Positions 46,836 through 58,300 of a stretch of DNA of 64,000 bases are shown piece after piece; positions within the stretch are counted from its first letter, which is position 1, and each line of letters begins with the position of its first letter. The stretch covers positions 687,311-751,310 of the forward strand of contig NW_002060966.1 in the NCBI RefSeq assembly GCF_000150275.1. Direction: 5' to 3'. The notes under the pieces are model-generated. The model worked only from the letters and a program-made list of their open reading frames with translations. It was not told the origin of the DNA and ran no database searches. The DNA comes from Trichoplax adhaerens (Eukaryota > Placozoa > Uniplacotomia > Trichoplacea > Trichoplacidae). A program made the position numbers and the translations under genes.

Positions 46836-48481
46836 ATGAAATTTTTCTATTTCGATAATTCGAATATATCCACAAAATATCGTAGAGAAAGTCTTAAATT
46901 AATAACAAAATAATAAATAGCAAAATATTCAGTCAGGTGTTATAGGTAGTTATAGCTTTTTGATTATGCTTCAATTACTTTAGTTCAATCTTTACATGTT
47001 TAAGCAATGGAAATTAAATTTCAGTTATTTAGATACTATGAGCACATCTATAAGAAATAGTAGAGAGAGCCGAATCAAACTGTAATAAGATTGAAATTCA
47101 GTCAGAAGTCACTAGGCACTTACAGATTTTTCGTCAATTTATTTGGAGTCTAATACTAAAGGAGAAAAGAGCAAGGAACTGCTGAAAGCCTTTTTTATAG
47201 GCAGCTAACAAAAATATCTTCAACCAGCATACAAGTTAAGATAATGAGTACAGCAGTGCCTTCTACTAAACCCCAATGTAGTGTCTATTGCCATCTACTT
47301 TTCTAATACAAGGCATAGATAGCACGATTATATTATATTTTTTCATATATTTTTAGCCGCATGAAGTGATTATAACCATCGAGATAGATCATATCTCTTT
47401 ACTAATATAGAATCCCCTAGACTATTAATAGCATTTTTACAAGAATTAATCTCATACTTATTTATTATTGATTTGTCCGTAGATTATAACCACTTTTCAT
47501 GTCACAAGGTTGTAGTACAGCCCCAAATACATTGAAGACTATAATTGTTAGATTGTACGAAAATTGATCAATTGTATGCGAGATTGTAAGATTATAAATT
47601 ATAATCTAATTGCAGATAGATAGTCTTTAGTAGTTATTAGAACCTAACTTACGTAATAAAGTAAAATTCTCAAGAATTGTAGAGCTCGCTTTATTTTTGA
47701 GAGACCCTTCATCGCAAACGTAGCGTATACTTGTAAATATATTGATATCTATTTCGTCATTGCTGCCGTAACTGACGATATAGACTTTACCCAATTAAAC
47801 AATTTAAGTTTGTTTAACTTATTTAAATTTATTTTATCTACCTCAATCATTTTCCAAAACCATGCAATATGCATATAGTAGCTAATCGGCAGTATTTACT
47901 CAGACTTGACGAGTACATCAAATCATTGACGAGAAACACATATTCCTAAAGTAGTTATGAAGTGACAAATTCTTATAAACATCAAACATCTTATCTTGGC
48001 CACGAGCGCAATATCAGAGAATGTCAAACATTAAGATAATCTATTCTAATAATTTTATTATAGTAGTATAACTACATTCTAAATATAGAGTAAAATCTGG
48101 AATATTTAATGTTAACCAATTTTAATTACTGTGCAAAAGGAGCCGTATAATAACTCATTATTTATATTATCATACAAGTCAAATTGGGTGATAAACAAGC
48201 TATTAATCACCCTCATCTTTGCTAACTCGATAAATAACCTTAGCCTCCAATATCTCTACAATGCTGTATACGCGCATTATCCATACCTTGATAAAATATG
48301 ATCATGTTAAACATTTCCATCATTAAAGTACAAGCAGCATTTTTCATAAAATAGTTCTACTGACTGTTACTGTAGGTATTATTAAAATTAGTTTGTGTAC
48401 ACATACGATTGTTTATCCATCAGGCTATCATCTATCAGGTAGATTGTTAGACAAATCAACTTTCGTAGATTAAGAGGATCT
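46836..48481. other. No recognisable gene
   Basis: AT-rich spacer between the GNAT relic and the inverted acetyltransferase. Confidence 0.4.
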
Positions 48482-49321
48482 TTAGTGACATGTAAAGCTA
48501 TAAATTTTCAATAAATCGACGTTAGGAGCCTCGCCAGTGTATAAAGTTCCAAATTTAAATACTTCGACTAGCTTTAGCTTTTCTGCTAATGCCTTTCCAT
48601 GATTATTCGTTTCTGGAAAATCGAGAGTAATCCTACAATCACTTTTGTGTTGACAAAGAGACTTTAACAAAATTTCTGCAATTTGTGTTGTTTCAGCGTA
48701 AAGTGGGCCTACACGATAACCATTAACACTTTTTCTAATTGCTCCGAAGCCTTTCACTGTATCTTTATCCATATAAGCTAAGCAATCTGTTGTTCCAGTA
48801 TTGATCCATCCTGCTAAAAAGTGTTTTCTCTCATCTGCATAAAATCGTGCATCGTATTGCAGAATTTTATCAAATGGTACACTACTAGCTGCACAAACGA
48901 AGGGACAAGATATTGTGCTATTATCCACAGCTCCTGTATATCGAACATTGACATGAGCCATTTTAAAACCAGAATTCTGATATTTAGGTGCATGAATTAG
49001 TAGTCCATCAACTCGAACATTATATCCATTCAAGTAGTTCATTGCATGTTGAAATATTCTTATGCCATGACCTTGACCACGATGCTCTTTGACAACAACA
49101 TAGTATCCAATAATAGCAATATGATTAAATTTTACTCCAGCTACACAACACACCGGCTTACCATTGATAAGGCCTATAAAATATCCACTGGGATCAGCTT
49201 GTTGAAATGCGATTGCATCATTATCACCAGGATTCCATCCTTCTTTCCTAGCCATAGAAATGATCCATTCGACATGATCGGACGAAGCTGATACTATCTC
49301 GAGATTGGAATTTTCTGCCAT
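48482..49321 (-). CDS. GNAT N-acetyltransferase, two-domain type, paralogue 3 (inverted)
   Basis: An intronless 279-residue frame from ATG 49321 on the minus strand. GNAT part: GWNPGDNDAIAF, GYFIGLINGKPVCCVAGVKF, motif A KEHRGQGHGIRIF (HRGQGHG at 80-86). C-terminal part: ILQYDARFYADERKHFLAGW and GYRVGPLYAE. It is the most divergent of the four and the only one in reverse orientation. It lacks the shared LEIG-type ending, stopping at YSFTCH. All motif A glycines are kept, so activity is plausible. Confidence 0.85.
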   Translation of the reverse strand: MAENSNLEIVSASSDHVEWIISMARKEGWNPGDNDAIAFQQADPSGYFIGLINGKPVCCVAGVKFNHIAIIGYYVVVKEHRGQGHGIRIFQHAMNYLNGYNVRVDGLLIHAPKYQNSGFKMAHVNVRYTGAVDNSTISCPFVCAASSVPFDKILQYDARFYADERKHFLAGWINTGTTDCLAYMDKDTVKGFGAIRKSVNGYRVGPLYAETTQIAEILLKSLCQHKSDCRITLDFPETNNHGKALAEKLKLVEVFKFGTLYTGEAPNVDLLKIYSFTCH

Positions 49322-50461
49322 TTAAAAATATCACATCAATCCAGTTATATAAACAGGAGAAATACCGTCATAGTCCAGAGCTAGTTTGAACTTAAGGTCG
49401 TCTTTGCTCCTTGTCTTATTTTGTTCGAAAATCAGTCTTTAGTAGTATAAATGTTATTCACTGCTTGCCAGCTATCTTGTAATACTAGCAATTCTAATTT
49501 GTATATTATAGGAGTGATTTCAATAGCGAGAGAACAATCCGTCAGTTAAATCTCATTAATTCTGCCGCCCTTTGTAGTTGTGCTATTGGTCACTTGATCT
49601 TAACAACACGATTTAATGGTGCCTGATTGCCGTTATTCCATATCAGACATATGTGTAGTTATTCTATCAGAGTATGGCTTTAATATTTCGTATAGCGTAG
49701 GGTAATAGAAACTCTAAGCTTATAAAAGCTATGATTCTAAATGTAATAACATTCGACTATTATTTCTTCTGTAGTAGTCATACTGTTTTATTTATTTAAT
49801 TTAATGCCTGGCTATAGAAAGCCTTTCTGAGTTCATTTGCATATCAAAATATTGAGGTGATAATGATTGGTTAATCGCCATCAATGGAACCCTTAGCTAT
49901 AATTTAGTTTTTATTCGTTAACAATAATAATTAATTATTATAGTACCCCCTAGTTTTGATGAAGACAGCGAATGCGAATTTGTTCATGGATGCAGCTTGA
50001 AACAAATAGGCCTCCTGGAAATACTTGATTTACTATTAATAACTATACGTGCAATCTGTAGGAAGCCTAGCCCTTTGTATACGATAATGAATGCCAATAT
50101 AACGATCAGGAAAACTGATAGCTGCCATACTGCTACATTAGAGTAGAGTTAAAAGTCGACGTGATATCGGTGTTCAAACACTAGTACACTGTTGGCTCTA
50201 GTTCTATATTTTACTACAGCGCTGAAAACAGTAAATTGAACTCTACAGAAAGCCAAGATATTGACGGAGATTTAAGGCAAACTGCCACACGTCGAGTTTA
50301 CATATGCTAGCAAATTTGTCCAAGCCCAATTTTAGAGGATAAATTTATTTACTGGATGCAATCGTTTCTAATCTACTGTGTGTAAAGATCTAAGTGTTGC
50401 CAACAATTTATCATAATCGATTCCTGTTGACTGATGTTTTATATTTTTCTCTCAATTTTAG
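49322..50461. other. No recognisable gene
   Basis: Spacer upstream of the inverted acetyltransferase, with no supported feature. Confidence 0.4.
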
Positions 50462-50559
50462 AAATAGAAAAAGGATTAATACGGGCGTATCATCACTGAC
50501 TCTATCCGGATTCATTAAAATAAAATTTGATCAGTCCAGTACCTATAAAGTAGTCAGAG
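50462..50559 (+). other. Exon-like fragment, copy 2
   Basis: 98 nt from a T-rich AG acceptor (50460-50461) to a GTAAGCC donor at 50560, open throughout (RKRINTGVSSLTLSG ... SSTYKVVRG). It shares its 3' end and donor with 44108. It lies 1.67 kb upstream of the fourth GNAT gene. The acceptor here is better than in copy 1. Confidence 0.4.
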
Positions 50560-51210
50560 GTAAGCCAAGTGTAATTTGCTTACGTTATTATTTGAAAGAT
50601 AGAAAGTCAAAGCTTAGTAATACTACTTTACTATCCTGACTTCACTGTTGTTAATTTAAATGTTAGATCTGTAATGGCTAGTCTTACTATTGTTGCTACA
50701 TTAACATCAGTTAAAAAGAATTAATGCTAATTACGGTTACTGTAGCTAACTAAAGGCTATGACACATTTTTTTTCTGCAGCCCACAGAGTGGAATAGTAC
50801 GTAGTATGATTTAAAGTAGTAGTAATCGAATAAAGGACAATACTTTCAAGATGTAATAACTTTTCCGTTTTTCAAGAATCCTCACAGTTGTTACCAACTT
50901 AATTCTCGATTTCTAGTTCAGCAAGTTCTTTATATACTAACGCATAATACTGAACTATTCTAAGAACCTAATAATGTCCATGCGCTACAACTATAGCAGA
51001 CCATTAATTACAATATAATTATACATGCTCACAGAATCGTAAGAACAACTATGACGTCTCAGTATTAAAAATCTATTTTTACTACATCATAAGTTCGGAA
51101 ACTCTCTCTACGTATGCTAATTAATAACCAGTTTTACCAATTCTTAATACTAGTAACTGGAGAAGCATACACTTTTCCACTATTAAGCCTTACAATACTG
51201 TATCTATAAT
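50560..51210. other. No recognisable gene
   Basis: Spacer with no supported feature. Confidence 0.4.
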
Positions 51211-51680
51211 GGTTCTGTAAGTGTTGTGTATTTGTCGTGGGGAACAGGTTCGAACTCAAAAAATACACGTGCTTTTTCTGGACTACAATCTAACTTTATT
51301 CCACATCATATACTAGATAGTAGATACCGCTAAAATCCCCTCGTATTCACTCTATCACAGCTATATATATGTAACCATACGATACACAGAGATTCCACGC
51401 CTGCGCATAATACAATACCCAATCATGTGATAATTGATAAATACTCAATACTCTTTAACCATCAATCGTTATCATTCGAGCATGTTATTGTTAACCTATC
51501 GATACGAACCGAGTCAATCAAAACAAGAATACCTTACACTACTAGTATTAACCAAGTCTGAGAATCAGATATACGACAGTAAGTCTTGTTACTAAAAATC
51601 GAGACAATATCTAGAGAGTAACCAATTCTTAGGATTAACCGTAGCATGCATACCATTGGTTCTTATCCCAACACTTTTGC
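51211..51680 (-). mobile_element. Weak candidate LTR-like element
   Basis: On the minus strand a TATATATAG box (about 51365) is followed some 70 bp on by GGAATAAAG (about 51296). The block would then end in CACAACA (the complement of TGTTGTG at 51212). An inverted pair AAGTGTTG (51208) / CAACACTT (about 51670) bounds it. The region near the polyadenylation signal shares ACTACA ... ACTTTATT with the repeats at 2.0 and 4.45 kb. The borders are not firm, and it carries a tRNA-B-box-like GGTTCGAACTC, so a SINE is an alternative. Confidence 0.3.
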
Positions 51681-52228
51681 ACTCATTCTATGTAGCTCAG
51701 TCTCCAACTTTGTCGCAAGCAAGCTTACGACAAGATTTACGTAAAAACAAATTTCGAAATTTTCCAGGAATCAGTTCCCTTAACTACTCTCAAGAACTTA
51801 GATGCCTTTACTTCTACGCTACAAAACTAGAGAACTGATTTTATTCCTATAGCTGCTAAGCTTATATACCTTTCGGCAGTAGCTGACATCGATGAATCAC
51901 CTTACAACAGCAATTATCGATAAGGACACTTACTTACTGATTTTACATAATAGTTTGCTTGTACCGAATTCAATTACTATATAAGAATCCTATTACAATA
52001 TATCATTTACTATAACACATTGTAACTTCAGTAGTTCCTACTATAAGCAACTAATTGTAATCACTATATACCAAATAAATGTTGAATTCGCTAAATTTAA
52101 TCATTTAATTCTTCACGGTACTTCGTACTGTGACAAACTTACAGCCATTACTAAATAAATGATCGTATTTAATTTCTAACATTTCTACAGAATAGAAAGT
52201 ACAAGCATAAGTAGTATCCTAAATTAAG
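51681..52228. other. No recognisable gene
   Basis: Spacer upstream of the fourth acetyltransferase. The short open frame near 51.66-51.84 kb has no support. Confidence 0.35.
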
Positions 52229-53080
52229 ATGGATAACGAGGACTATAAAATTGTAGTGGCTTCCTCTGATCAGGTAAAGTGGGTTATTAAAATGGCCGAT
52301 AGTGAAAGTTGGAATCCCGGCTGTAAAGATGCAACTACTTTCCACCAAGCTGATCCAACAGGTTTCTTTATTGGCTTGCTCAATGATCAACCGATTGCCT
52401 GTATATCGGCCGTTAAATATGAGGAATTTGCTTTTATCGGATATTATATCGTTGAAAAGGAATATCGAGGTAAAGGCTATGGATTAAAGCTATTTCAGCA
52501 TGCAATGAATACCGTCAAGGATTATAAAAAAATCGGACTTGATGCTGTACTTCAACAGGTAAGCAATTACCAAAAGTTTGGCTTTCAAACTGTTCATCGT
52601 AATATGCGCTACATTGGACCGATTGGTAAATTAGAGAGCCCTTGTGATAACATTGTGGAAGCTAAAAGTGTGGCCTTTGACAAAATGGTAGAATATGATA
52701 GACACTTTTCCCCTGGCCTTCGAAAGTACTTTTTAGCTTCGCTAATGAATACAGGAACAGATCGTAGCTTGGTTTATTTGGATAATGATAAAGCTATTCA
52801 AGGATATGGTACTATACGAAAAGCTGTTTTGGGCTATAGAATTGGGCCTTTATATGCAGAAAATACTGACATTGCCGAGACTTTAATTCGTGCGTTAGTA
52901 GAAACATTCCAAGATTGCAAAATTCTTTTGGATGTTCCAATGGAAAACGAAATGGGCATCAAACTTGTTGAAAAACTACAATTAGAAGCAATATTTGAAA
53001 CTGTCAGAATGTACACAGACGGAACCTATGCATATGATGTCAACAAAGTTTTTGCTGTTACTTGCTTAGAACTTGGATAA
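52229..53080 (+). CDS. GNAT N-acetyltransferase, two-domain type, paralogue 4
   Basis: An intronless 283-residue frame from ATG 52229. GNAT part: SWNPGCKDATTF, GFFIGLLNDQPIACISAVKY, motif A KEYRGKGYGLKLF (YRGKGYG at 79-85). C-terminal part: MVEYDRHFSPGLRKYFLAS and GYRIGPLYAE, ending VTCLELG. Length and layout match paralogue 2 most closely. No signal peptide or membrane segment is visible, so it should be cytosolic. Confidence 0.85.
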   Translation: MDNEDYKIVVASSDQVKWVIKMADSESWNPGCKDATTFHQADPTGFFIGLLNDQPIACISAVKYEEFAFIGYYIVEKEYRGKGYGLKLFQHAMNTVKDYKKIGLDAVLQQVSNYQKFGFQTVHRNMRYIGPIGKLESPCDNIVEAKSVAFDKMVEYDRHFSPGLRKYFLASLMNTGTDRSLVYLDNDKAIQGYGTIRKAVLGYRIGPLYAENTDIAETLIRALVETFQDCKILLDVPMENEMGIKLVEKLQLEAIFETVRMYTDGTYAYDVNKVFAVTCLELG

Positions 53081-55358
53081 AGTTGATTTTAGCTAGGAAT
53101 GCATGCTAACACTGTACGTTGCTAGTAATTGAGTACTTATAAGTTCGAAAAACTTTTGTAGTATTTAATGAAATGTAGAATGGGATTGTAAGGTTATAAC
53201 AATAGCGATACGAAATAGAGTTAGACATTCTAAGGTACATTTAAGTGGTAAGAAGTACATAGATAAATGATGCTTGATATGTTCTACGTTATTCCTCATT
53301 ATAGACTCAATGTTAATGAATACCATGAATTCTTTTCGGTTGTATCTTAACTATTGTCTTGTTTAATTTGTGTACCTATTTTTCATCATCAATTAGTAGC
53401 TGGTTTATACTAAGTGTGATATTAGATCATGCAAATTCACATTATTTGGATAGTCAAGTCACATTGGTGAGGCTCTTACATCACTCTGCCGCGATTATTT
53501 CTCCGCTTAATATTGCATATTTATAAATCCACTTTAACTTATTGGTTATATCTCTAGAATCTTTCATAATCACGTAATATGTGGCGAAATGTGATCATTT
53601 ATGTTATGATGTAGATTGCATGCTCTATGTAGTCTCAAACGGTGTTTAATGTATTTCTGGCAAGTTTACAGATGCAAATAAATGTATTTCTATGATTCTG
53701 GATCGTATTTTATTTATCATTGTGTATAACATATGCATTCGTCACAATATGAGAGTATGTTTACTGAAAGTAGATAAAATTATTTTACCAACGCTTGTTT
53801 CCCAACAATTACAGTGTTCCAAATAGGAAACTCATTTAATGAGATCTCCTAAACTAACGAAACTATGTTGACTATCCGTACCGTATCGTACTTTTTATAA
53901 AATACTTCTAGTTTTTCCACCAATTCAGTTAATAAAATACAATTTGGCAACCTATTGCAACTGTTTACGCGCATATTAGGAAATCGTCGAGATCGACGAA
54001 TTAAAATTCATTACCGTATATAAGTAGTTTAACTATTAGGATAAAGTTTGCACCAATGTGCAATAAAGACGTATACAGTTACTGATCAATACTTTAATTT
54101 TACTTGTAGCTATAAAAACATGACGGAAAGTGTGATGTTTCGGAAGATTGTGGATTCGTCATGATCACAGTAAATTACCAGAGTTAATTTAGTAGAGGAA
54201 TAGAGTTTATTGGAATTAGTGCAAAGGAAAAAACCGTATGAGATTACAGCGTGTATAACGACGTGACTAGTCGAATAGCTATAGTAATGTAGCATAGGTA
54301 AAGCGTGCAAGCTTACCGTGTAACTAGCAGAACTAACTAACGAGATAGGTGAAAGAAGATAGCTTTTATAATGTATGAAGCACAGCAGGAGGAAATCATA
54401 AATGACTAATAAGAATATGTTACTTCTATGTTAAGACAGGGCTACGATATAATTCAGCTAGATTCAAAGCGATTTCCACAGAGTATTTTGTTAATATAAA
54501 TTATACATATTTAGAGTTATGCTACAATCTAGTGGAAATTGACTTTTACTAAAAATAGACTATACCGTATTTAGAAGTAAACACTACAGAAAGTAGAGCA
54601 CGACGGGCGATAGTTTAAGACAATTACAAGTGAGAACAAACTGCAAGCGATTCCATAAAACACATACTTGACGATTACTTTTAACTCTAAAATGATGTTA
54701 TCATGAATAAGCTATTTGCTTGAGAATGCAAGAACTTCATTTATATGTCGTAAAAATTAGATAATAATTACTGTTAAAACCATAGATTCTTATTACAGGC
54801 TTTTAAATTATAATTCATTATATAATTAATTTGTATATCATACGAACGACCTTTGAATTATTAGTATTGTATAAGTATATGAGATTCCTTTTTTGATATA
54901 ATCTTTCTCTTCAGAACTTTAATCTTAATTAAATCTGAACAATTATTTTTGACGTCCATTGGTGTCATAGTCTATAAGAATCGCGATTTAACATAACGAA
55001 GATGTATTTTTTTGTCTACTTCATACCAACTATATCATAAAATTTGTTTCAAATTGCTCATTTGATTTAGGTTTCGAGGATATATCCTCTATAGTTCGAG
55101 ATGGTTGCTAAATGAGTTGTAAAGGTAGAAGTCAAACGCATTTTATTTCTCAATTCAAAGTCTTAGAAAATTATAATTATCTTAGCTTACTTAGATTCAA
55201 CACATTTTCGCTCCAAAAAGGAATTTTACGCAGTTATGATAATCATGCATACTATATGGATGGATACTACTGATTTTTCTTTCTCTTAACTCGGAGTTGT
55301 TAATAGCCATTATTTATCTGCATTTATACCTATAGGGTCAGGTTAGTCGTAGTCACTA
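53081..55358. other. No recognisable gene
   Basis: AT-rich spacer between the last acetyltransferase and the 3' end of the purine gene. No exon or repeat supported. Confidence 0.45.
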
Positions 55359-55364
55359 TTTAAT
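55359..55364 (-). terminator. Polyadenylation signal of the purine gene (ATTAAA)
   Basis: ATTAAA on the minus strand about 35 bp after the TAA at 55399, a common variant of AATAAA at the expected distance. Confidence 0.5.
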
Positions 55365-55398
55365 GAAAAGTATTAATGCAATACAGTACGGTATTTGC

Positions 55399-58300
55399 TT
55401 ATCTATAATCGCTACTATCGCTATGGCTCGTTAACCATGATAATTTACCATCTACGTATTTAACTTGCTCTTTAATGATTAAATCAATAGCTTGTGGATA
55501 ACATCGGTGCTCTGCTGTTTTAATTCGTTGGCTTAAGGTCGTCTCTGAATCATCAGGCAATATCGGTACACTTTCTTGAACTATGATAGGGCCGGAATCA
55601 ACCTTCGCCTACATTTCAATTTTTGTATTGAGATTATAACAAAGTGTGCAAATATATGATTATAACTAAGCTTATGCCAACGAGAGAATATATCAGACAC
55701 TATATGTGGCACAGAAGCAAGATTCATATTATCAGTAGAATTAGAAATATTACCTCAACGAAGTGAATAGTGCAGCCTGTTATTTTTACTCCAGCAGTGA
55801 GAGCTTGTAAAACTGCTCCACAACCTGGGAATGCAGGCAGTAAGGATGGATGCGTATTTATTATTTTCCCCTTCCACTGATTAACAAAATCTATAGTTAA
55901 AATTCTCATAAATCCTGCTAAGCAGATTAAGTTAACAGATTTTTCTTTTAACACATGATCCAGTTCCTTTTCAAATTGCTTCCGCGTAGTATAACGTTTA
56001 TGATCAATTACCTAAGGAAACAAACTCATTAAACGCCGTTCATTTTCATCGAATTCTAATATTGGTTTGCACTACTATGTTATCATTAATTCATCATTTG
56101 AATAACAATTTCTAATGGTAAGTTGTTAGAAAAGATTATGATAGTCTAAATGCTTACGATATTTTCAATGTTATTCTGCCTTGCTCGCTCAAGTCCCGCT
56201 ACTTTATCGACATTAGAAATAACCAAAACTACTTCTATTCGATATTTTTCAGCTTTAGCGTAATCTATGATCGCTTGTAGATTGGTTCCAGTGCCAGAAA
56301 TCAGAACAGCGAGACGATACTTTTTGGGCAACGAAACTGAAATATTTTTAACTGTTACAACGCCAAAAGCTTTTATGTCATTATCAGCTCAGAAAGATGT
56401 AGAAATTAAAAAAGCCAATTACCTACGATGTTTTGATCATACAGAACTTCATACAGATGTTGCACTTGAATTTTTAGCTCTCCAGGTCTAATACTTTCAA
56501 TATTGCCTATAGACCAGTACTCTTCTCCGCTGGCTGCTAATAGTTCGAGCAATGCATTGTGAGCATTTGCACTACAAATCAGTACAGCTCCAATGCCACA
56601 GTTAAAAGTTTTTAACATCTCATCAGGGTAGACATTGCCTGCTCGGTAGTAATAATTAAAGTAGATTTAAAACTCACAATCTATTTATCGAGAATTCGAC
56701 CTACTGTCTTCGTACATGCTGCACCGTTTACCTTCGTTTGCTATCCATTTAAATACATCAGCCATTTTCCATTGATGAGCATCAATTACTGCTTTACAAT
56801 TTTGGGGTAAAATGCGGCTAACATTATCTACTAAGCCACCGCCAGTAATATGAGCATAAGCTTTCACCAACGATGATCTTAGCACCGACAATAATGATCG
56901 ACAATAAATTTTCGTTGGAATTAAGAGGGCTTTACCTTTAGAAAATGTTATGAAGCAGTCAGAATTTTATTGATCTTCGCATATGGCGAAAATTTCTTCA
57001 TAAAAGTATTATAAAACAAAACTGGTATGCAGTCGTTACTCTAGCCATTTATACATACCTAATGACATTGGAGCTGTACCAATATTGGATGAATGAATCG
57101 AAAATGGTGCCGGCATATCATAATGTAACTGTTTTTGTTCAACAATTCGTCTAATTAAGCTGAATCCGTTGCTATGAATTCCCGATGAAGCAATACCTAT
57201 CACTTTATCTCCTACACCCGTATTTGCAAATAATAATTTGGATATGGGTCAGTCCTCTTATTAGAAACAATCACTTCAAGCTAATTATAATTAATTATCG
57301 ATGAAGAAGATGTCTGGCATTTTCTCTCATATATCCGAATAGGTCTTGGCAAATGATAAAAGCTATGAAACCTACCGGGTATAATCGTATCTATTTCAGG
57401 TAGATCCTGACCGCGTTCGACATATCCTATAGCAAATCCGGCAAGATCATATGTACCAACAGGATAAAGCCCTGGCATTTGAGCAGTTTCACCACCAACA
57501 AGAGCACAACCAGCTATACGGCAGCCAGTTGCAATCCCGGAAAGTATGGCTTGGATAACTTCTTTGCCAAGAGAACTGTATGAAATGTAGTCCAACATAG
57601 CAACAGCTTCAGCGCCTCTTGCTAGGAGATCATTAACGGACATGGCAACAAGATCAATTCCAATACTATTATGATAATTAATTTCTTGACAAATCTAATT
57701 TTGTTAAAGATTCCATTTTGACAAAATAATTAGGGATTATATGGCGTCTATAATTAAATATCCAGCGGCCAAAAACAGCCTTTAAATTATAAAAATCATA
57801 CCATTAACTTAGTCCCAACACCATCTGTAGTGACAATAATAGACGGACTTTGATATGTGGTAGCTGAGTAATCTAATAATGAGGCAAACCCTCCTATTTC
57901 TTCACTACAACCTCGCCTAAGCGTTGACTTAGCCAGTGATTGTATATTTGCCACGAGATCATTACCAGCTCCAATATTAACTCCGCATGCTTTATAAGTT
58001 AGGCCATCAGGTAATCTGCATCATTCAATGGTCACTGTATTATTCACGTAACTGTTATCGATATTGCGTCCTTTATATATACGGTATATACGGAAATAGT
58101 ACCATGTTGGCTCATTTAAGAACTGAAATCACTTTTTGCTATATTTAAATGGTTAGTTAATGATTTTACTGTATTTAAATTATAATTATGCTCCATTAGA
58201 TTGTAATAGAGAACAGTTATGTTTTGAAATTTAGGTCCTACATTGAAGTACAACTTGTTTTACTAATTTTGCATTAATAGAATACCAGGATAATCAATTT

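Noticed and set aside
51240-51255. tRNA-like B box GGTTCGAACTC
   Set aside because: No cloverleaf, A box at the right distance or acceptor stem could be found, so no tRNA is called.
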